This document shows, piece by piece, positions 22,595-31,215 of a stretch of 64,000 nt of DNA. The stretch is from Thermoanaerobacter uzonensis DSM 18761 (GTDB taxonomy: Bacteria > Bacillota > Thermoanaerobacteria > Thermoanaerobacterales > Thermoanaerobacteraceae), in NCBI RefSeq assembly GCF_900129115.1, contig NZ_FQUR01000007.1:232874-296873 (forward strand), written 5' to 3'. Each line of letters starts with the position of its first letter. Position 1 is the stretch's first letter. The translations under genes and the position numbers were made by a program. The notes under the pieces were generated by a model. That model was not told the origin of the DNA. It saw nothing but the letters and a program-made list of their open reading frames with translations, and did not search any database.

Positions 22595-22672
22595 GGTGGA
22601 TATAGTTCAGTTGGTTAGAGCGCCAGATTGTGGCTCTGGAGGTCGTGGGTTCAAGTCCCACTATCCACCCCA
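22595..22672 (+). tRNA. tRNA-His (anticodon GTG)
   Basis: Acceptor GTGGATA/TATCCAC with the extra G-1 opposite discriminator C, diagnostic for tRNA-His. Anticodon loop TTGTGGC; CCA encoded. Confidence 0.95.
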
Positions 22673-22675
22673 TGC

Positions 22676-22750
22676 TGGGATGTAGCCAAGTGGTAAGGCA
22701 CCAGACTTTGACTCTGGCATTCGTAGGTTCGAATCCTGCCATCCCAGCCA
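22676..22750 (+). tRNA. tRNA-Gln (anticodon TTG)
   Basis: Acceptor TGGGATG/CATCCCA, anticodon loop CTTTGAC and encoded CCA. Its aminoacylation would pass through the GatCAB enzyme encoded upstream if, as expected, no GlnRS exists. Confidence 0.95.
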
Positions 22751-22756
22751 TTATGT

Positions 22757-22832
22757 GACCCATTAGCTCAGGAGGTAGAGCACCTGCCTTTTAAGCAGGG
22801 TGTCCCGCGTTCGAGTCGCGGATGGGTCACCA
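22757..22832 (+). tRNA. tRNA-Lys (anticodon TTT)
   Basis: Acceptor GACCCAT/ATGGGTC, anticodon loop CTTTTAA and encoded CCA. Confidence 0.95.
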
Positions 22833-22865
22833 GTTTTAAAGAAAAAAGTGAGGGCCTGAATTTGT

Positions 22866-22952
22866 GCGGGAGTGGCGGAATTGGCAGACGCGCTAGATTC
22901 AGGTTCTAGTGCCTAAAGCGGCATATGGGTTCAAGTCCCTTCTCCCGCACCA
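22866..22952 (+). tRNA. tRNA-Leu (anticodon CAG)
   Basis: Acceptor GCGGGAG/CTCCCGC, anticodon loop TTCAGGT, the long variable arm of class II tRNAs and encoded CCA. Confidence 0.95.
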
Positions 22953-22959
22953 TATAGAT

Positions 22960-23035
22960 GCGGACATAGCTCAGTTGGTAGAGCATCACCTTGCCAAGGT
23001 GAGGGTCGCGAGTTCGAGTCTCGTTGTCCGCTCCA
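22960..23035 (+). tRNA. tRNA-Gly (anticodon GCC)
   Basis: Acceptor GCGGACA/TGTCCGC, anticodon loop TTGCCAA and encoded CCA. It is the second Gly isoacceptor in this array. Confidence 0.95.
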
Positions 23036-23048
23036 ACAAATTTTTTAT

Positions 23049-23125
23049 GCGCCCTTAGCTCAGTTGGATAGAGTGACAGGCTTCGAACCTGGAGGTCGTG
23101 GGTTCAAATCCTACAGGGCGCACCA
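23049..23125 (+). tRNA. tRNA-Arg (anticodon TCG)
   Basis: Acceptor GCGCCCT/AGGGCGC, anticodon loop CTTCGAA and encoded CCA. With no inosine, a TCG anticodon would read CGA and CGG. Confidence 0.93.
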
Positions 23126-23161
23126 GATGAGAGAAAGTTAAATAATAACATTATTTTTCGT

Positions 23162-23237
<76 letters not shown>

Positions 23238-23254
23238 GACAAATAAAAAAGTGC

Positions 23255-23283
23255 TTGAAATTAAAATAAAAATATGTTATTAT
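23255..23283 (+). promoter_or_regulatory. promoter of the glutamine synthetase gene
   Basis: TTGAAA (23255-23260), 17 bp, TATTAT (23278-23283) with TG one base upstream (extended -10). Transcription from here would include the leader hairpins at 23290-23407. Confidence 0.6.
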
Positions 23284-23356
23284 AAGATGTGAAGGGAAAT
23301 TATTAATTTACTATATATACTACCTGTATATGAGCTAGAAATTTAATAATTTGTGA

Positions 23357-23407
23357 ATGAAACAAAGGCGTTTCATCAAATAAGTGATGGCGCCTTTGTT
23401 TTTTTTT
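23357..23407 (+). promoter_or_regulatory. antitermination leader of glutamine synthetase, ANTAR-like
   Basis: Hairpin ATGAAAC-[AAAGGC]-GTTTCAT (23357-23376) has a hexaloop with A at position 1 and G at position 4, the ANTAR-target signature. It competes with a terminator whose arms are AACAAAGGCG (23361-23370) and CGCCTTTGTT (23391-23400), followed by more than six T. An imperfect long stem upstream (about 23298-23352, arms AAATTATTAA/TTAATAATTT) could be the first hairpin, but its loop does not show A1/G4. Confidence 0.6.
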
Positions 23408-23476
23408 AATATTTGCACTTTAATTAATTATTAAGTTAGTATGTTAATTCATAAAAATTTAAGAGGAGGAATTGTT

Positions 23477-25576
23477 ATGGCACAAAACACTTTAAGCGAC
23501 ATTTTTGGTTCAAATGTTTTTAACGATTCAGTCATGAGAGAACGCCTTCCAAAGGCAACTTACAAAGCTTTAAGAAGAACAATCGATGAGGGAATTCCAT
23601 TAGAACCAGCAGTTGCTGAAGTTGTAGCAAATGCAATGAAAGATTGGGCAATTGAAAAAGGAGCAACTCATTTTACACATTGGTTCCAACCATTGACTGG
23701 AATGACGGCCGAAAAACGCGACTCCTTCATTTCTCCTACTCAAGATGGCAGAGTAATAGCTGAATTTTCCGGAAAAGAATTAATTAAAGGTGAGCCTGAT
23801 GCGTCTTCTTTTCCATCAGGTGGTTTAAGGGCTACCTTTGAGGCAAGAGGGTATACAGCATGGGATTGTACCTCACCTGCTTTTATAAAGGATGATACAC
23901 TATATATCCCCACGGCTTTCTTTTCATATACAGGGGAGGCGCTAGATTTAAAAATACCTTTACTGCGTTCTATGGAAGCTTTGTCAAAGCAAGCTCTTCG
24001 AGTGCTAAGATTATTTGGTAATACTACAGCCAAAAAGGTTATTACAACCGTAGGACCTGAACAGGAATATTTCTTAATTGATAAAAAGATGTACGATAAA
24101 CGTAAAGATCTTATACTTACAGGAAGGACTCTATTTGGTGCTAGATCGCCAAAAGGTCAAGAAATGGAAGATCATTATTTTGCTTCTATCAAAGAAAGAA
24201 TATCAGCATTTATGAAAGATCTAGATGCAGAACTATGGAAATTAGGAGTTCCGGCCAAAACTAAACATAATGAAGTTGCTCCTGCTCAACATGAACTTGC
24301 TACAGTATACAATACAGCTAATATTGCATCGGATCATAATCAATTAACAATGGAGTTAATGAGAAAAATTGCTTTAAGGCATGGACTTGTATGCCTTTTG
24401 CACGAAAAACCTTTTGCAGGAGTCAATGGTTCCGGTAAACACATTAACTGGTCTATGAGCACCGATGATGGTCAAAATCTCTTAGATCCGGGACATACAC
24501 CCCACGACAATGCACAATTTTTAGTATTCCTGTGTGCTGTAATTAAAGCTATTGATGAATATGCTGACTTGGTCAGAGTAGCCGCTGCAACACCAGGAAA
24601 TGATCATCGTCTTGGCGCTAATGAAGCACCGCCCGCAATTGTATCAGTCTTCCTTGGTGAACAGCTTACGGATATTCTTGAACAAATCGAAAATGGTGGT
24701 GCAACAACTTCTAAACAAGGAGGAGTACTAAAAGTAGGTGTATCAACTCTTCCTGCACTACCAAAGGATTCTACAGATAGAAACAGAACATCTCCTTTCG
24801 CATTTACAGGAAATAAATTTGAATTTAGAATGGTTGGTTCTTCTGCATCAATTGCAACTGCTAATTTCATTTTAAACACCATTGTTGCTGAAGCTCTGTC
24901 GCAGATTGCAGATAGGCTAGAAAAAGCTAACAATTTTGATGAAGAATTGCAATTGTTGCTTAAAGAAATTGTAAAGAAGCACAAAAGAATTATATTTAAC
25001 GGGAATAATTATTCAGAGGAATGGGTAAAAGAGGCAGAAAAAAGAGGACTTCCTAATATTCGATCAAGTGTGGAAGCCATTCCTGCTTTGATCAAAGAAA
25101 AGAATGTCAAGCTCATGGAAAAACATGGTGTTTTAAATAAAGCTGAACTTGAATCTCGTTATGAAATTTCTCTCGAAAATTATGTAAAAACAATTAATAT
25201 TGAAGCGTTGACAATGTTGGACATAGCAAAGCGGCAAATACTGCCGGCAGCTGTGGATTTTGCTACAAAAATTGCAGAATCGATAAATTCTGTAAAAGCA
25301 ACAGGTCTAAATGTTGATATAAGTGCACAAACTGGATTATTAGAAGAAGTTTCTTCACTAATAAGTGAATTTAAGAAAAACATTTCTGAACTTGAAAATG
25401 CAGTTAATGAAGCTTCAAATATGAATAGTGATTCTTATAGCAAGGCTTGTTATTACAGAGATGTAGTATTTACAAAAATGGGCATTTTGAGAGAAATCGG
25501 TGATAAACTGGAAAGCATTGTAGATGCAGAATTATGGCCACTACCGACCTATGCTGACATGCTATTTAATATTTAA
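23477..25576 (+). CDS. glnN: Glutamine synthetase type III
   Basis: This 699-residue enzyme joins ammonium and glutamate with ATP to give glutamine. The length and the sequences 'FTHWFQPLTGMTAEKRDSF', 'EFSGKELIKGEPDASSFPSGG', 'TVGPEQEYFLID', 'KTKHNEVAPAQHELA', 'GVNGSGKHINWSM' and 'PGNDHRLGANEAPPAI' identify the GSIII family. GSI is only about 440 residues, so it is excluded. ATG 23477 is chosen for its GAGGAGG 8 nt upstream; an earlier ATG at 23441 lacks one. It is preceded by an antitermination leader and followed by the ammonium transporter, so ammonium capture and uptake are linked. Confidence 0.96.
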   Translation: MAQNTLSDIFGSNVFNDSVMRERLPKATYKALRRTIDEGIPLEPAVAEVVANAMKDWAIEKGATHFTHWFQPLTGMTAEKRDSFISPTQDGRVIAEFSGKELIKGEPDASSFPSGGLRATFEARGYTAWDCTSPAFIKDDTLYIPTAFFSYTGEALDLKIPLLRSMEALSKQALRVLRLFGNTTAKKVITTVGPEQEYFLIDKKMYDKRKDLILTGRTLFGARSPKGQEMEDHYFASIKERISAFMKDLDAELWKLGVPAKTKHNEVAPAQHELATVYNTANIASDHNQLTMELMRKIALRHGLVCLLHEKPFAGVNGSGKHINWSMSTDDGQNLLDPGHTPHDNAQFLVFLCAVIKAIDEYADLVRVAAATPGNDHRLGANEAPPAIVSVFLGEQLTDILEQIENGGATTSKQGGVLKVGVSTLPALPKDSTDRNRTSPFAFTGNKFEFRMVGSSASIATANFILNTIVAEALSQIADRLEKANNFDEELQLLLKEIVKKHKRIIFNGNNYSEEWVKEAEKRGLPNIRSSVEAIPALIKEKNVKLMEKHGVLNKAELESRYEISLENYVKTINIEALTMLDIAKRQILPAAVDFATKIAESINSVKATGLNVDISAQTGLLEEVSSLISEFKKNISELENAVNEASNMNSDSYSKACYYRDVVFTKMGILREIGDKLESIVDAELWPLPTYADMLFNI

Positions 25577-25625
25577 CTTTTTACAGGATTGTCTAATGAG
25601 ATATAAAAATTAATATTTTAAAGTA

Positions 25626-25680
25626 CAAAAGCAAAGGCGCTTTTGCAACAGGCTAAAACCTAAGGCAAAAGCGCCATTTT
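25626..25680 (+). promoter_or_regulatory. second ANTAR-like antitermination element, before the ammonium transporter
   Basis: Hairpin CAAAAGC-[AAAGGC]-GCTTTTG (25626-25645) has the same hexaloop as the glutamine synthetase leader. It excludes a downstream hairpin GGCGCTTTTG (25636-25645) / CAAAAGCGCC (25666-25675) followed by ATTTT. The T-tract is weak, so the second hairpin is a less certain terminator than the upstream one. Confidence 0.6.
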
Positions 25681-25724
25681 CTATGTTGGCTAAAATAGAA
25701 AAATTTGGAGGAGGTTTATACAAA

Positions 25725-27065
25725 ATGTGGAAGAAGATTTGCTTGTTATTCTCTCTCATGTTTATGTTTTTAATTATACCAAATTTAGTTTTTGCTTCTA
25801 CAGGTAAAATCAATACGGGTGATACTGCTTTTGTGTTATTTTCTGCTGCGCTTGTTATGATTATGACTCCAGGACTTGCTTTCTTTTATGGTGGTATGGT
25901 CAGTAGTAAAAATGTAATAAGTACCATGATGCAAAGTTTTATAATTATCGCAATAATATCAATCCAATGGGTATTATTTGGTTTTTCATTATCATTTGGA
26001 GGCGATGTGGGACATATAATAGGAAATTTACAATGGTTAGGATTGAAAAATGTAGGATTTGAACCTTATGACGCGTATTCTGCAACAATTCCTTTGATGG
26101 CTTTTATGATTTACCAGTTAATGTTTGCAATAATTACACCTGCCCTTATAACTGGTGCTTTTGCTGAAAGAATGAGATTTGGTGTGTTCTTATTATTTAC
26201 TCTATTATGGACCACACTTGTATATGATCCTATTGCACACTGGGTATGGGGCAACGGGGGATGGCTTAGAAATCTTGGTGCACTTGATTTTGCAGGAGGT
26301 ACGGTTGTTCATATCAGTTCTGGTATTTCAGGTCTTATAGCAGCAATTTTAATTGGAAAGCGTAAAAATGTTAATATACTTCCCCATAATATGCCTATGG
26401 TTATTATGGGTACAGCAATTTTATGGTTTGGATGGTTTGGTTTTAATGGAGGGAGTGCGTTAGCAGTAAATGGAATAGCTGTTAATGCCTTTGTAGTTAC
26501 AAACACAGCAGCAGCAGCCGCTGCACTTGGATGGGTTATAGTTGAATGGAGAATAAATGGCAAACCGACACTTTTTGGTGCAGCAAGTGGAGCTGTAGCA
26601 GGACTTGTTGCAATAACACCTGCTGCAGGTTATGTAACTGCGGTATCAGCAATTATAATTGGTATTATTGCAGGGATATTGTGTTATTTCTCAGTAAATT
26701 ACTTGAAACATAAATTTAAATATGATGATTCACTTGATGCTTTTGGCATACATGGTATTGGTGGTACATGGGGTGCTATAGCAACAGGTATATTTGCTAC
26801 AAAAGTAGTAAATCCCGAAGGCGCGAATGGATTAATATATGGGAATGTACACCAATTTATAGTACAAATTATAGGTGTGATTGCGGTATATGTCTTTGCA
26901 GCTATAATGACATATTCCATACTTAAATTCATAAATCTATTTATGGACTTAAGAGTAAGTGATGAAGAAGAGGAAGTAGGTCTAGATATATCTCAACACG
27001 GTGAAGGAGCATATAATAATACAGAACTTAAGTATAATTATTTTAGTTATTATGATAATAATTAG
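25725..27065 (+). CDS. amt: Ammonium transporter (Amt family)
   Basis: This 446-residue channel begins with a cleavable signal-like segment ('LLFSLMFMFLIIPNLVFA') followed by about eleven membrane helices. Family landmarks are 'MTPGLAFFYGGMVSSKNV', 'DFAGGTVVHISSG', 'GWFGFNGGSALAVNG' and the twin-His pore region 'DAFGIHGIGGTWG'. ATG 25725 follows GGAGGAGG by about 11 nt. An upstream in-frame ATG at 25683 lies in the attenuator and lacks a ribosome site. The P-II gene follows directly, the classic amt-glnK pairing in which P-II blocks the channel when nitrogen is plentiful. Confidence 0.96.
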   Translation: MWKKICLLFSLMFMFLIIPNLVFASTGKINTGDTAFVLFSAALVMIMTPGLAFFYGGMVSSKNVISTMMQSFIIIAIISIQWVLFGFSLSFGGDVGHIIGNLQWLGLKNVGFEPYDAYSATIPLMAFMIYQLMFAIITPALITGAFAERMRFGVFLLFTLLWTTLVYDPIAHWVWGNGGWLRNLGALDFAGGTVVHISSGISGLIAAILIGKRKNVNILPHNMPMVIMGTAILWFGWFGFNGGSALAVNGIAVNAFVVTNTAAAAAALGWVIVEWRINGKPTLFGAASGAVAGLVAITPAAGYVTAVSAIIIGIIAGILCYFSVNYLKHKFKYDDSLDAFGIHGIGGTWGAIATGIFATKVVNPEGANGLIYGNVHQFIVQIIGVIAVYVFAAIMTYSILKFINLFMDLRVSDEEEEVGLDISQHGEGAYNNTELKYNYFSYYDNN

Positions 27066-27159
27066 GGAAAATAGTCTATATAGCATTACTTAAAAAAAAT
27101 AAGTGGCGAAAATTAATTATCAACTTATATTTTAGGAAGTTTAAAAGGAGTGATTTGGT

Positions 27160-27498
27160 TTGAAAAAAATAGAAGCCATTATACGAACGGAAAAATTGGA
27201 GATTATTAAAGATCAGTTAAGTAAATTTGGTATTCGCGGTATGACTGTATATCCCGTAATGGGTTGTGGAAATCAAAAAGGTTGGACCGAAGTTTACCGG
27301 GGAAATGAATATTTTATCAATTTATTGCCAAAAGTTAAGATTGAAATTGCAGTAACTGATAATCAGGCGGAAAAGTTAGTAAAACTCATATCAGAAGTCG
27401 CACGGACTGGGGAAATTGGAGATGGTAAAATTTTTGTGGTGAATTTGGAAGATGTGATACGAGTTCGTACTGGCGAACGGGGTGAAAAAGCACTTTAA
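27160..27498 (+). CDS. glnB: Nitrogen regulatory protein P-II
   Basis: This 112-residue trimeric sensor of 2-oxoglutarate and ATP/ADP controls Amt and other targets. The T-loop 'GCGNQKGWTEVYRGNEY' carries Tyr51, at exactly the position uridylylated in the enteric proteins. The B-loop/C-terminal motif 'TGEIGDGKIFV' binds nucleotide. It starts with TTG 27160 after AAAGGAG. Whether Tyr51 is modified here is unknown, since many Firmicutes lack GlnD. Confidence 0.95.
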   Translation: MKKIEAIIRTEKLEIIKDQLSKFGIRGMTVYPVMGCGNQKGWTEVYRGNEYFINLLPKVKIEIAVTDNQAEKLVKLISEVARTGEIGDGKIFVVNLEDVIRVRTGERGEKAL

Positions 27499-27558
27499 GC
27501 AAAAAAATTAATTAAAGTTAAATCTGAATAATCATAATTGTTTAAAGGAGACGAGATA

Positions 27559-28269
27559 ATGCAAGTTTTAATTATCCAACATGTAAGTCAAGAAGGACCA
27601 GGCCTTATAGCTGAAATTTTTTCAAAGAAAGGATGGAAGTTAGATATTCGCGTAATGAATCAACCTGGAGCTATTTTACCTAAAACGGTGGCTGACTATA
27701 ATGCTGTGATAATTTTGGGAGGGCCAATGGGAGCATATGAAGAAGAAAAGTACCCATATCTTTATCAAGAACAAGAACTTATACGCGATGCGATAGCAAG
27801 ACGAATACCAGTGTTAGGAATATGTTTGGGAGGACAGCTTATTGCCAGGGCGTTGGGAGCAACAGTCAAACCTAACTCGATAAAAGAAATTGGGTGGTAT
27901 AAAATACATTTGACAGAAGCAGGGAAAAGGGCTCTTCTTTTCGATGATTTACCAGAAGAATTTTGGACTTTTCAATGGCATGGAGATACTTTTGAACTGC
28001 CTGAAGGGGCTGTTCTCCTTGCAGAAGGTGAAACTTGTACTAACCAGGCTTTTGCTTATAAAGATTGTGCTTGGGCTTTACAATTTCATCCAGAAGTTAC
28101 ACCTATCATTGTCGGTTATTGGACTGAGATTTATAAAGAAGAACTTATAGATTTTGCTGGACCAGAAGCAGCGGATCAACTTAAAGAGGAGACAAAAAGG
28201 CTGTGGGAAAAAAATCGGGAAGTTTTTTCACGTTTTTGGGCGAATTTTTCCAGAATTTTAGATGTTTAG
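27559..28269 (+). CDS. Class I glutamine amidotransferase (GMP-synthase-like)
   Basis: This 236-residue stand-alone amidotransferase domain has the nucleophile Cys89 in GICLGGQL and the His/Glu pair in 'LQFHPEVTP'. The oxyanion strand 'IILGGPMGAYEE' is also present. No synthetase domain is attached, so it is not guaA. Proteins of this type include gamma-glutamyl hydrolases and other glutamine amidotransferases. ATG 27559 is chosen for AAAGGAG 8 nt upstream. Its place between P-II and glutamate synthase suggests a role in glutamine use, but this is inference. A strong terminator closes the unit. Confidence 0.88.
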   Translation: MQVLIIQHVSQEGPGLIAEIFSKKGWKLDIRVMNQPGAILPKTVADYNAVIILGGPMGAYEEEKYPYLYQEQELIRDAIARRIPVLGICLGGQLIARALGATVKPNSIKEIGWYKIHLTEAGKRALLFDDLPEEFWTFQWHGDTFELPEGAVLLAEGETCTNQAFAYKDCAWALQFHPEVTPIIVGYWTEIYKEELIDFAGPEAADQLKEETKRLWEKNREVFSRFWANFSRILDV

Positions 28270-28284
28270 GGAAGGAACGGGAAG

Positions 28285-28326
28285 AAACACCACCACTTTT
28301 TACTTATAAAAAGTGGTGGTGTTTTT
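28285..28326 (+). terminator. terminator closing the glnN-amt-glnB unit
   Basis: An 18-bp perfect stem (28285-28302 with 28307-28324, core ACACCACCACTTTTTA) has a 4-nt loop and a T-tract. Confidence 0.92.
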
Positions 28327-28413
28327 ATTATTTAGGTGTTATTTTTTGCTCACTACATTATTTAATTGCAAAATTAACCTAAAAATAATTTATGAATTTT
28401 TCATATTAACATA

Positions 28414-28441
28414 TTGCGAAATTAATAAAATGTATTATAAT
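28414..28441 (+). promoter_or_regulatory. putative promoter of the split glutamate synthase operon
   Basis: TTGCGA (28414-28419), 16 bp, TATAAT (28436-28441). A leader of about 130 nt follows before the first start codon. Confidence 0.5.
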
Positions 28442-28577
28442 TAATATAACACTCACAATTTAGGATTGATAAGCATTTTACCACAATTTGAGGACAATTT
28501 TAAGCAGTAAACATTTTCGCTTTATGCAACTTTCAAAAAAAATATTGCATATAAAAATTTTTTAAGGGGGTTATAAA
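28442..28577 (+). other. leader of the glutamate synthase operon
   Basis: The leader includes a 7-8-bp hairpin (TATGCAA at about 28533 with TTGCATA at about 28555) ending near a T-run (AAAAATTTTTT) just before the ribosome site AAGGGGG. It could act as a weak attenuator. No hexaloop of the type seen upstream of glnN and amt was found here. Confidence 0.35.
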
Positions 28578-29702
28578 ATGTTGAAGGAAGGTTATGTAAG
28601 AATACCTTCGGGATGTGCTATAAGTGGTATAATTGATCGCACTGGTCGTCTATTTTCAGGGCAATCTATAACAGATTCCATCGCGACAATGCATGATAGA
28701 TCAAATGGTCTTGGAGGTGGTTTTGCTGCATATGGCATTTATCCTGATTTTAAAGATTATTTTGCATTTCATATGTTTTATGATGATTTGATAGCTAAAC
28801 AGGAAACAGAAAATATTTTAAAGGCAGATTATGTAGTGGCTTTAGAAGAAAAAATACCAACGCGAAAAACGGCACATATTAAAAATGCACCATTAATTTA
28901 CAGATATTTTGCTATACCAAAGCCAGAGAAATTGAAATTGTCAGAACTGGATGAGAATGAATTTACAATTAAATTTGTATTTAATATAAACAGCAATATA
29001 CGGGGCGCTTATGTTTTTTCTAGCGGGAAAAATATGGGAGTATTTAAAGCGGTAGGTTATCCAGAAGATGTTGCAAATTTTTATAAATTGGAATCTTATA
29101 AAGGATATATGTGGCTGGCCCATGGTAGATTTCCAACAAATACACCAGGATGGTGGGGTGGTGCACATCCTTTTAATTTATTAAATATCTCTGTTGTTCA
29201 CAATGGCGAGCTTTCTTCCTACGATACTAATCGTAAATATTTAGAAGAGTTTGGATATATTTGTACATTGCAAACTGATACAGAAGTTGCGGCATATATA
29301 TTCGATCTTTTATTAAGAAAACATGGTTTACCAATAGAGCTTGCATGTAAAGTAGTTGCATCGCCTTTGTGGAAGCAGGTTGAGAGAATGTCGCCAAAAG
29401 AAAAATTTTTATACACTAACCTAAAAGTAATTTATGGGAGAGCATTACTAAATGGTCCATTTTCAATGATAATAGCATATGGAGATGGCTTTATAGCAAT
29501 AAACGATAGAATTAAACTAAGGCCACTTACTGCTGCAAAAAAAGGCGATATGATATATGTAGCCAGCGAAGAGTCAGCAATAAGGCAAATATGCAAAAAT
29601 CCGGAAAGCGTATGGATTCCTAGAGGTGGAGAACCTGTTATAGCTGAGCTCATACGTGATAACGAAAAAGAAATGTATTCTACAAAGGAGGTTACTGCAT
29701 GA
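28578..29702 (+). CDS. Glutamate synthase, class II amidotransferase domain protein
   Basis: This 374-residue protein corresponds to the N-terminal glutaminase domain of GltB encoded as a separate gene. The nucleophile is Cys13 in 'PSGCAISGIID', so a 12-residue prosequence would have to be removed as in other Ntn amidotransferases. Other landmarks are 'MWLAHGRFPTNTPGWWGGAHPF' and 'VVHNGELSSYDTNR', 'LQTDTEVAAYIFDLL', and 'YVASEESAI'. It starts at ATG 28578 after AAGGGGG. It overlaps the next gene by 4 bp. It is part of a five-gene split glutamate synthase with the next four genes. Confidence 0.92.
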   Translation: MLKEGYVRIPSGCAISGIIDRTGRLFSGQSITDSIATMHDRSNGLGGGFAAYGIYPDFKDYFAFHMFYDDLIAKQETENILKADYVVALEEKIPTRKTAHIKNAPLIYRYFAIPKPEKLKLSELDENEFTIKFVFNINSNIRGAYVFSSGKNMGVFKAVGYPEDVANFYKLESYKGYMWLAHGRFPTNTPGWWGGAHPFNLLNISVVHNGELSSYDTNRKYLEEFGYICTLQTDTEVAAYIFDLLLRKHGLPIELACKVVASPLWKQVERMSPKEKFLYTNLKVIYGRALLNGPFSMIIAYGDGFIAINDRIKLRPLTAAKKGDMIYVASEESAIRQICKNPESVWIPRGGEPVIAELIRDNEKEMYSTKEVTA

Positions 29703-31204
29703 GTTTAAGCTATCTTACTCCAGAATTTAAAGTACTCAGAGATTACGATAAATGCATTAATTGTAAGGTTTGCATGAGGCAGTGTTCATTTGAAGTTCAC
29801 AGTTATGATGAAGATCTAGATAAGATGGTTTCAAATGATATAAATTGTGTAAATTGTCAAAGGTGTGTTCTCTTGTGTCCAACACAAGCTCTTACAATTA
29901 TTAAACATCCTCAAACATTTAAAGAACATGCTAATTGGACTTATGATGCTATAAGAGATATATACAGACAGGCAGAAACAGGTGGAGTTCTTCTGTCATC
30001 TATGGGAAATGATAGGCCTTATCCTGTATATTGGGATAAAATGGTTATAAATGCAAGTCAGGTTACAAACCCGTCTATAGACCCGTTGAGAGAACCTATG
30101 GAATTAAGGGTGTATTTAGGTAGAAAGCCTGATAGGATAGAAATAGAAGAAAACCTCAATGTTAAAACAAAAATGCCTCCTCAACTCAAACTTGAGACAC
30201 CAATAATGTTTTCAGCAATGTCTTATGGATCAATAAGTTACAATGCTCATGCAGCTTTGGCAAGAGCTGCTGAAGAGCTTGGGATACTTTATAATACTGG
30301 TGAAGGAGGGCTTCATAAGGACTTCCGCAAATATGGGAAAAATACAATTGTACAGGTCGCATCAGGTCGTTTTGGTGTTGATAGAGAATACCTTAATACT
30401 GCGGCGGCTATTGAAATAAAAATTGGTCAAGGTGCAAAGCCTGGGATAGGTGGTCATTTACCCGGTGAAAAGGTGAGTGAAGATATCTCAGCAACAAGGA
30501 TGATACCACCTGGAAGTGATGCTATATCTCCTGCACCGCATCACGATATTTATTCAATTGAAGACCTTGCGCAATTAATATATTCATTGAAGGAAGCTAC
30601 CGATTATCAAAAACCTGTTGGTGTAAAAATTGCAGCAGTCAATAATGTTGCGGCAATAGCTTCGGGAATAGCGAGAGCTGGAGCAGATTATATAGCAATA
30701 GACGGATTTAGAGGTGGTACAGGGGCTGCTCCAAAGAGAATAAGGGATAATGTAGGAATTCCAATTGAATTTGCAATAGCTGCTGTAGATGCAAGACTCC
30801 GCTCTGAAGGTATAAGACATACAGTATCTTTAGTTGCAGCAGGTAGTATTAGAAACAGTGCGGATATAGTCAAAGCAATAGCTCTTGGTGCAGATGCTGT
30901 ATACATTGCAACAGCTGCTTTGATTGCTTTGGGATGTCATATGTGCCAAAAATGCCATACTGGTAAGTGTAATTGGGGAATTGCTACACAAGATCCTAAC
31001 CTTGTAAAAAGATTAAACCCTGAAATTGGATATAAACGTCTTGTTAACCTTGTTCAAGCATGGAGTCATGAGATAAAAGAAATGCTTGGTGGAATGGGTA
31101 TAAATGATATTGAAAGTCTTAAAGGCAATAGGTTAATGCTTCGTGGGATAGGAATGACGCAGAAGGAACTTGATATACTTGGCATTCTTGCTGCCGGCGA
31201 ATAG
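29699..31204 (+). CDS. Glutamate synthase, FMN-binding central domain with ferredoxin module
   Basis: This 501-residue subunit contains two 4Fe-4S motifs near the N-terminus ('CINCKVCMRQC', 'CVNCQRCVLLCPT'). A TIM-barrel synthase domain follows, where 2-oxoglutarate and ammonia become glutamate ('MFSAMSYGSISYNAHAAL', 'NTGEGGLHKDF', 'GFRGGTGAAPKRI'). The 3Fe-4S cysteine cluster near the end is 'CHMCQKCHTGKC'. The archaeal and thermophile split GltS has this architecture. It overlaps the amidotransferase gene by 4 bp (ATGA), so the two are translationally coupled. Confidence 0.94.
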   Translation: MSLSYLTPEFKVLRDYDKCINCKVCMRQCSFEVHSYDEDLDKMVSNDINCVNCQRCVLLCPTQALTIIKHPQTFKEHANWTYDAIRDIYRQAETGGVLLSSMGNDRPYPVYWDKMVINASQVTNPSIDPLREPMELRVYLGRKPDRIEIEENLNVKTKMPPQLKLETPIMFSAMSYGSISYNAHAALARAAEELGILYNTGEGGLHKDFRKYGKNTIVQVASGRFGVDREYLNTAAAIEIKIGQGAKPGIGGHLPGEKVSEDISATRMIPPGSDAISPAPHHDIYSIEDLAQLIYSLKEATDYQKPVGVKIAAVNNVAAIASGIARAGADYIAIDGFRGGTGAAPKRIRDNVGIPIEFAIAAVDARLRSEGIRHTVSLVAAGSIRNSADIVKAIALGADAVYIATAALIALGCHMCQKCHTGKCNWGIATQDPNLVKRLNPEIGYKRLVNLVQAWSHEIKEMLGGMGINDIESLKGNRLMLRGIGMTQKELDILGILAAGE

Positions 31205-31215
31205 GAGGTATTTTT

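Noticed and set aside
22377..22763. 128-residue minus-strand reading frame across the tRNA cluster
   Set aside because: It is the antisense of four tRNA genes; its 'GLEPTTSRATIWRSNQLNY'-like protein is a well-known artefact of tRNA arrays.
23441..23476. Longer N-terminus for glutamine synthetase from ATG 23441
   Set aside because: GAGGAGG lies inside it, 8 nt before ATG 23477, and the extension is not family-like.
27062..27160. ANTAR-like hairpin before glnB
   Set aside because: The only hairpin (ACTTA/TAAGT) has an all-A loop of seven, without the G4.
28442..28577. A third ANTAR-like hairpin before glutamate synthase
   Set aside because: No stem with a six-base loop with A1 and G4 was found; the visible hairpin has a long A-rich loop.
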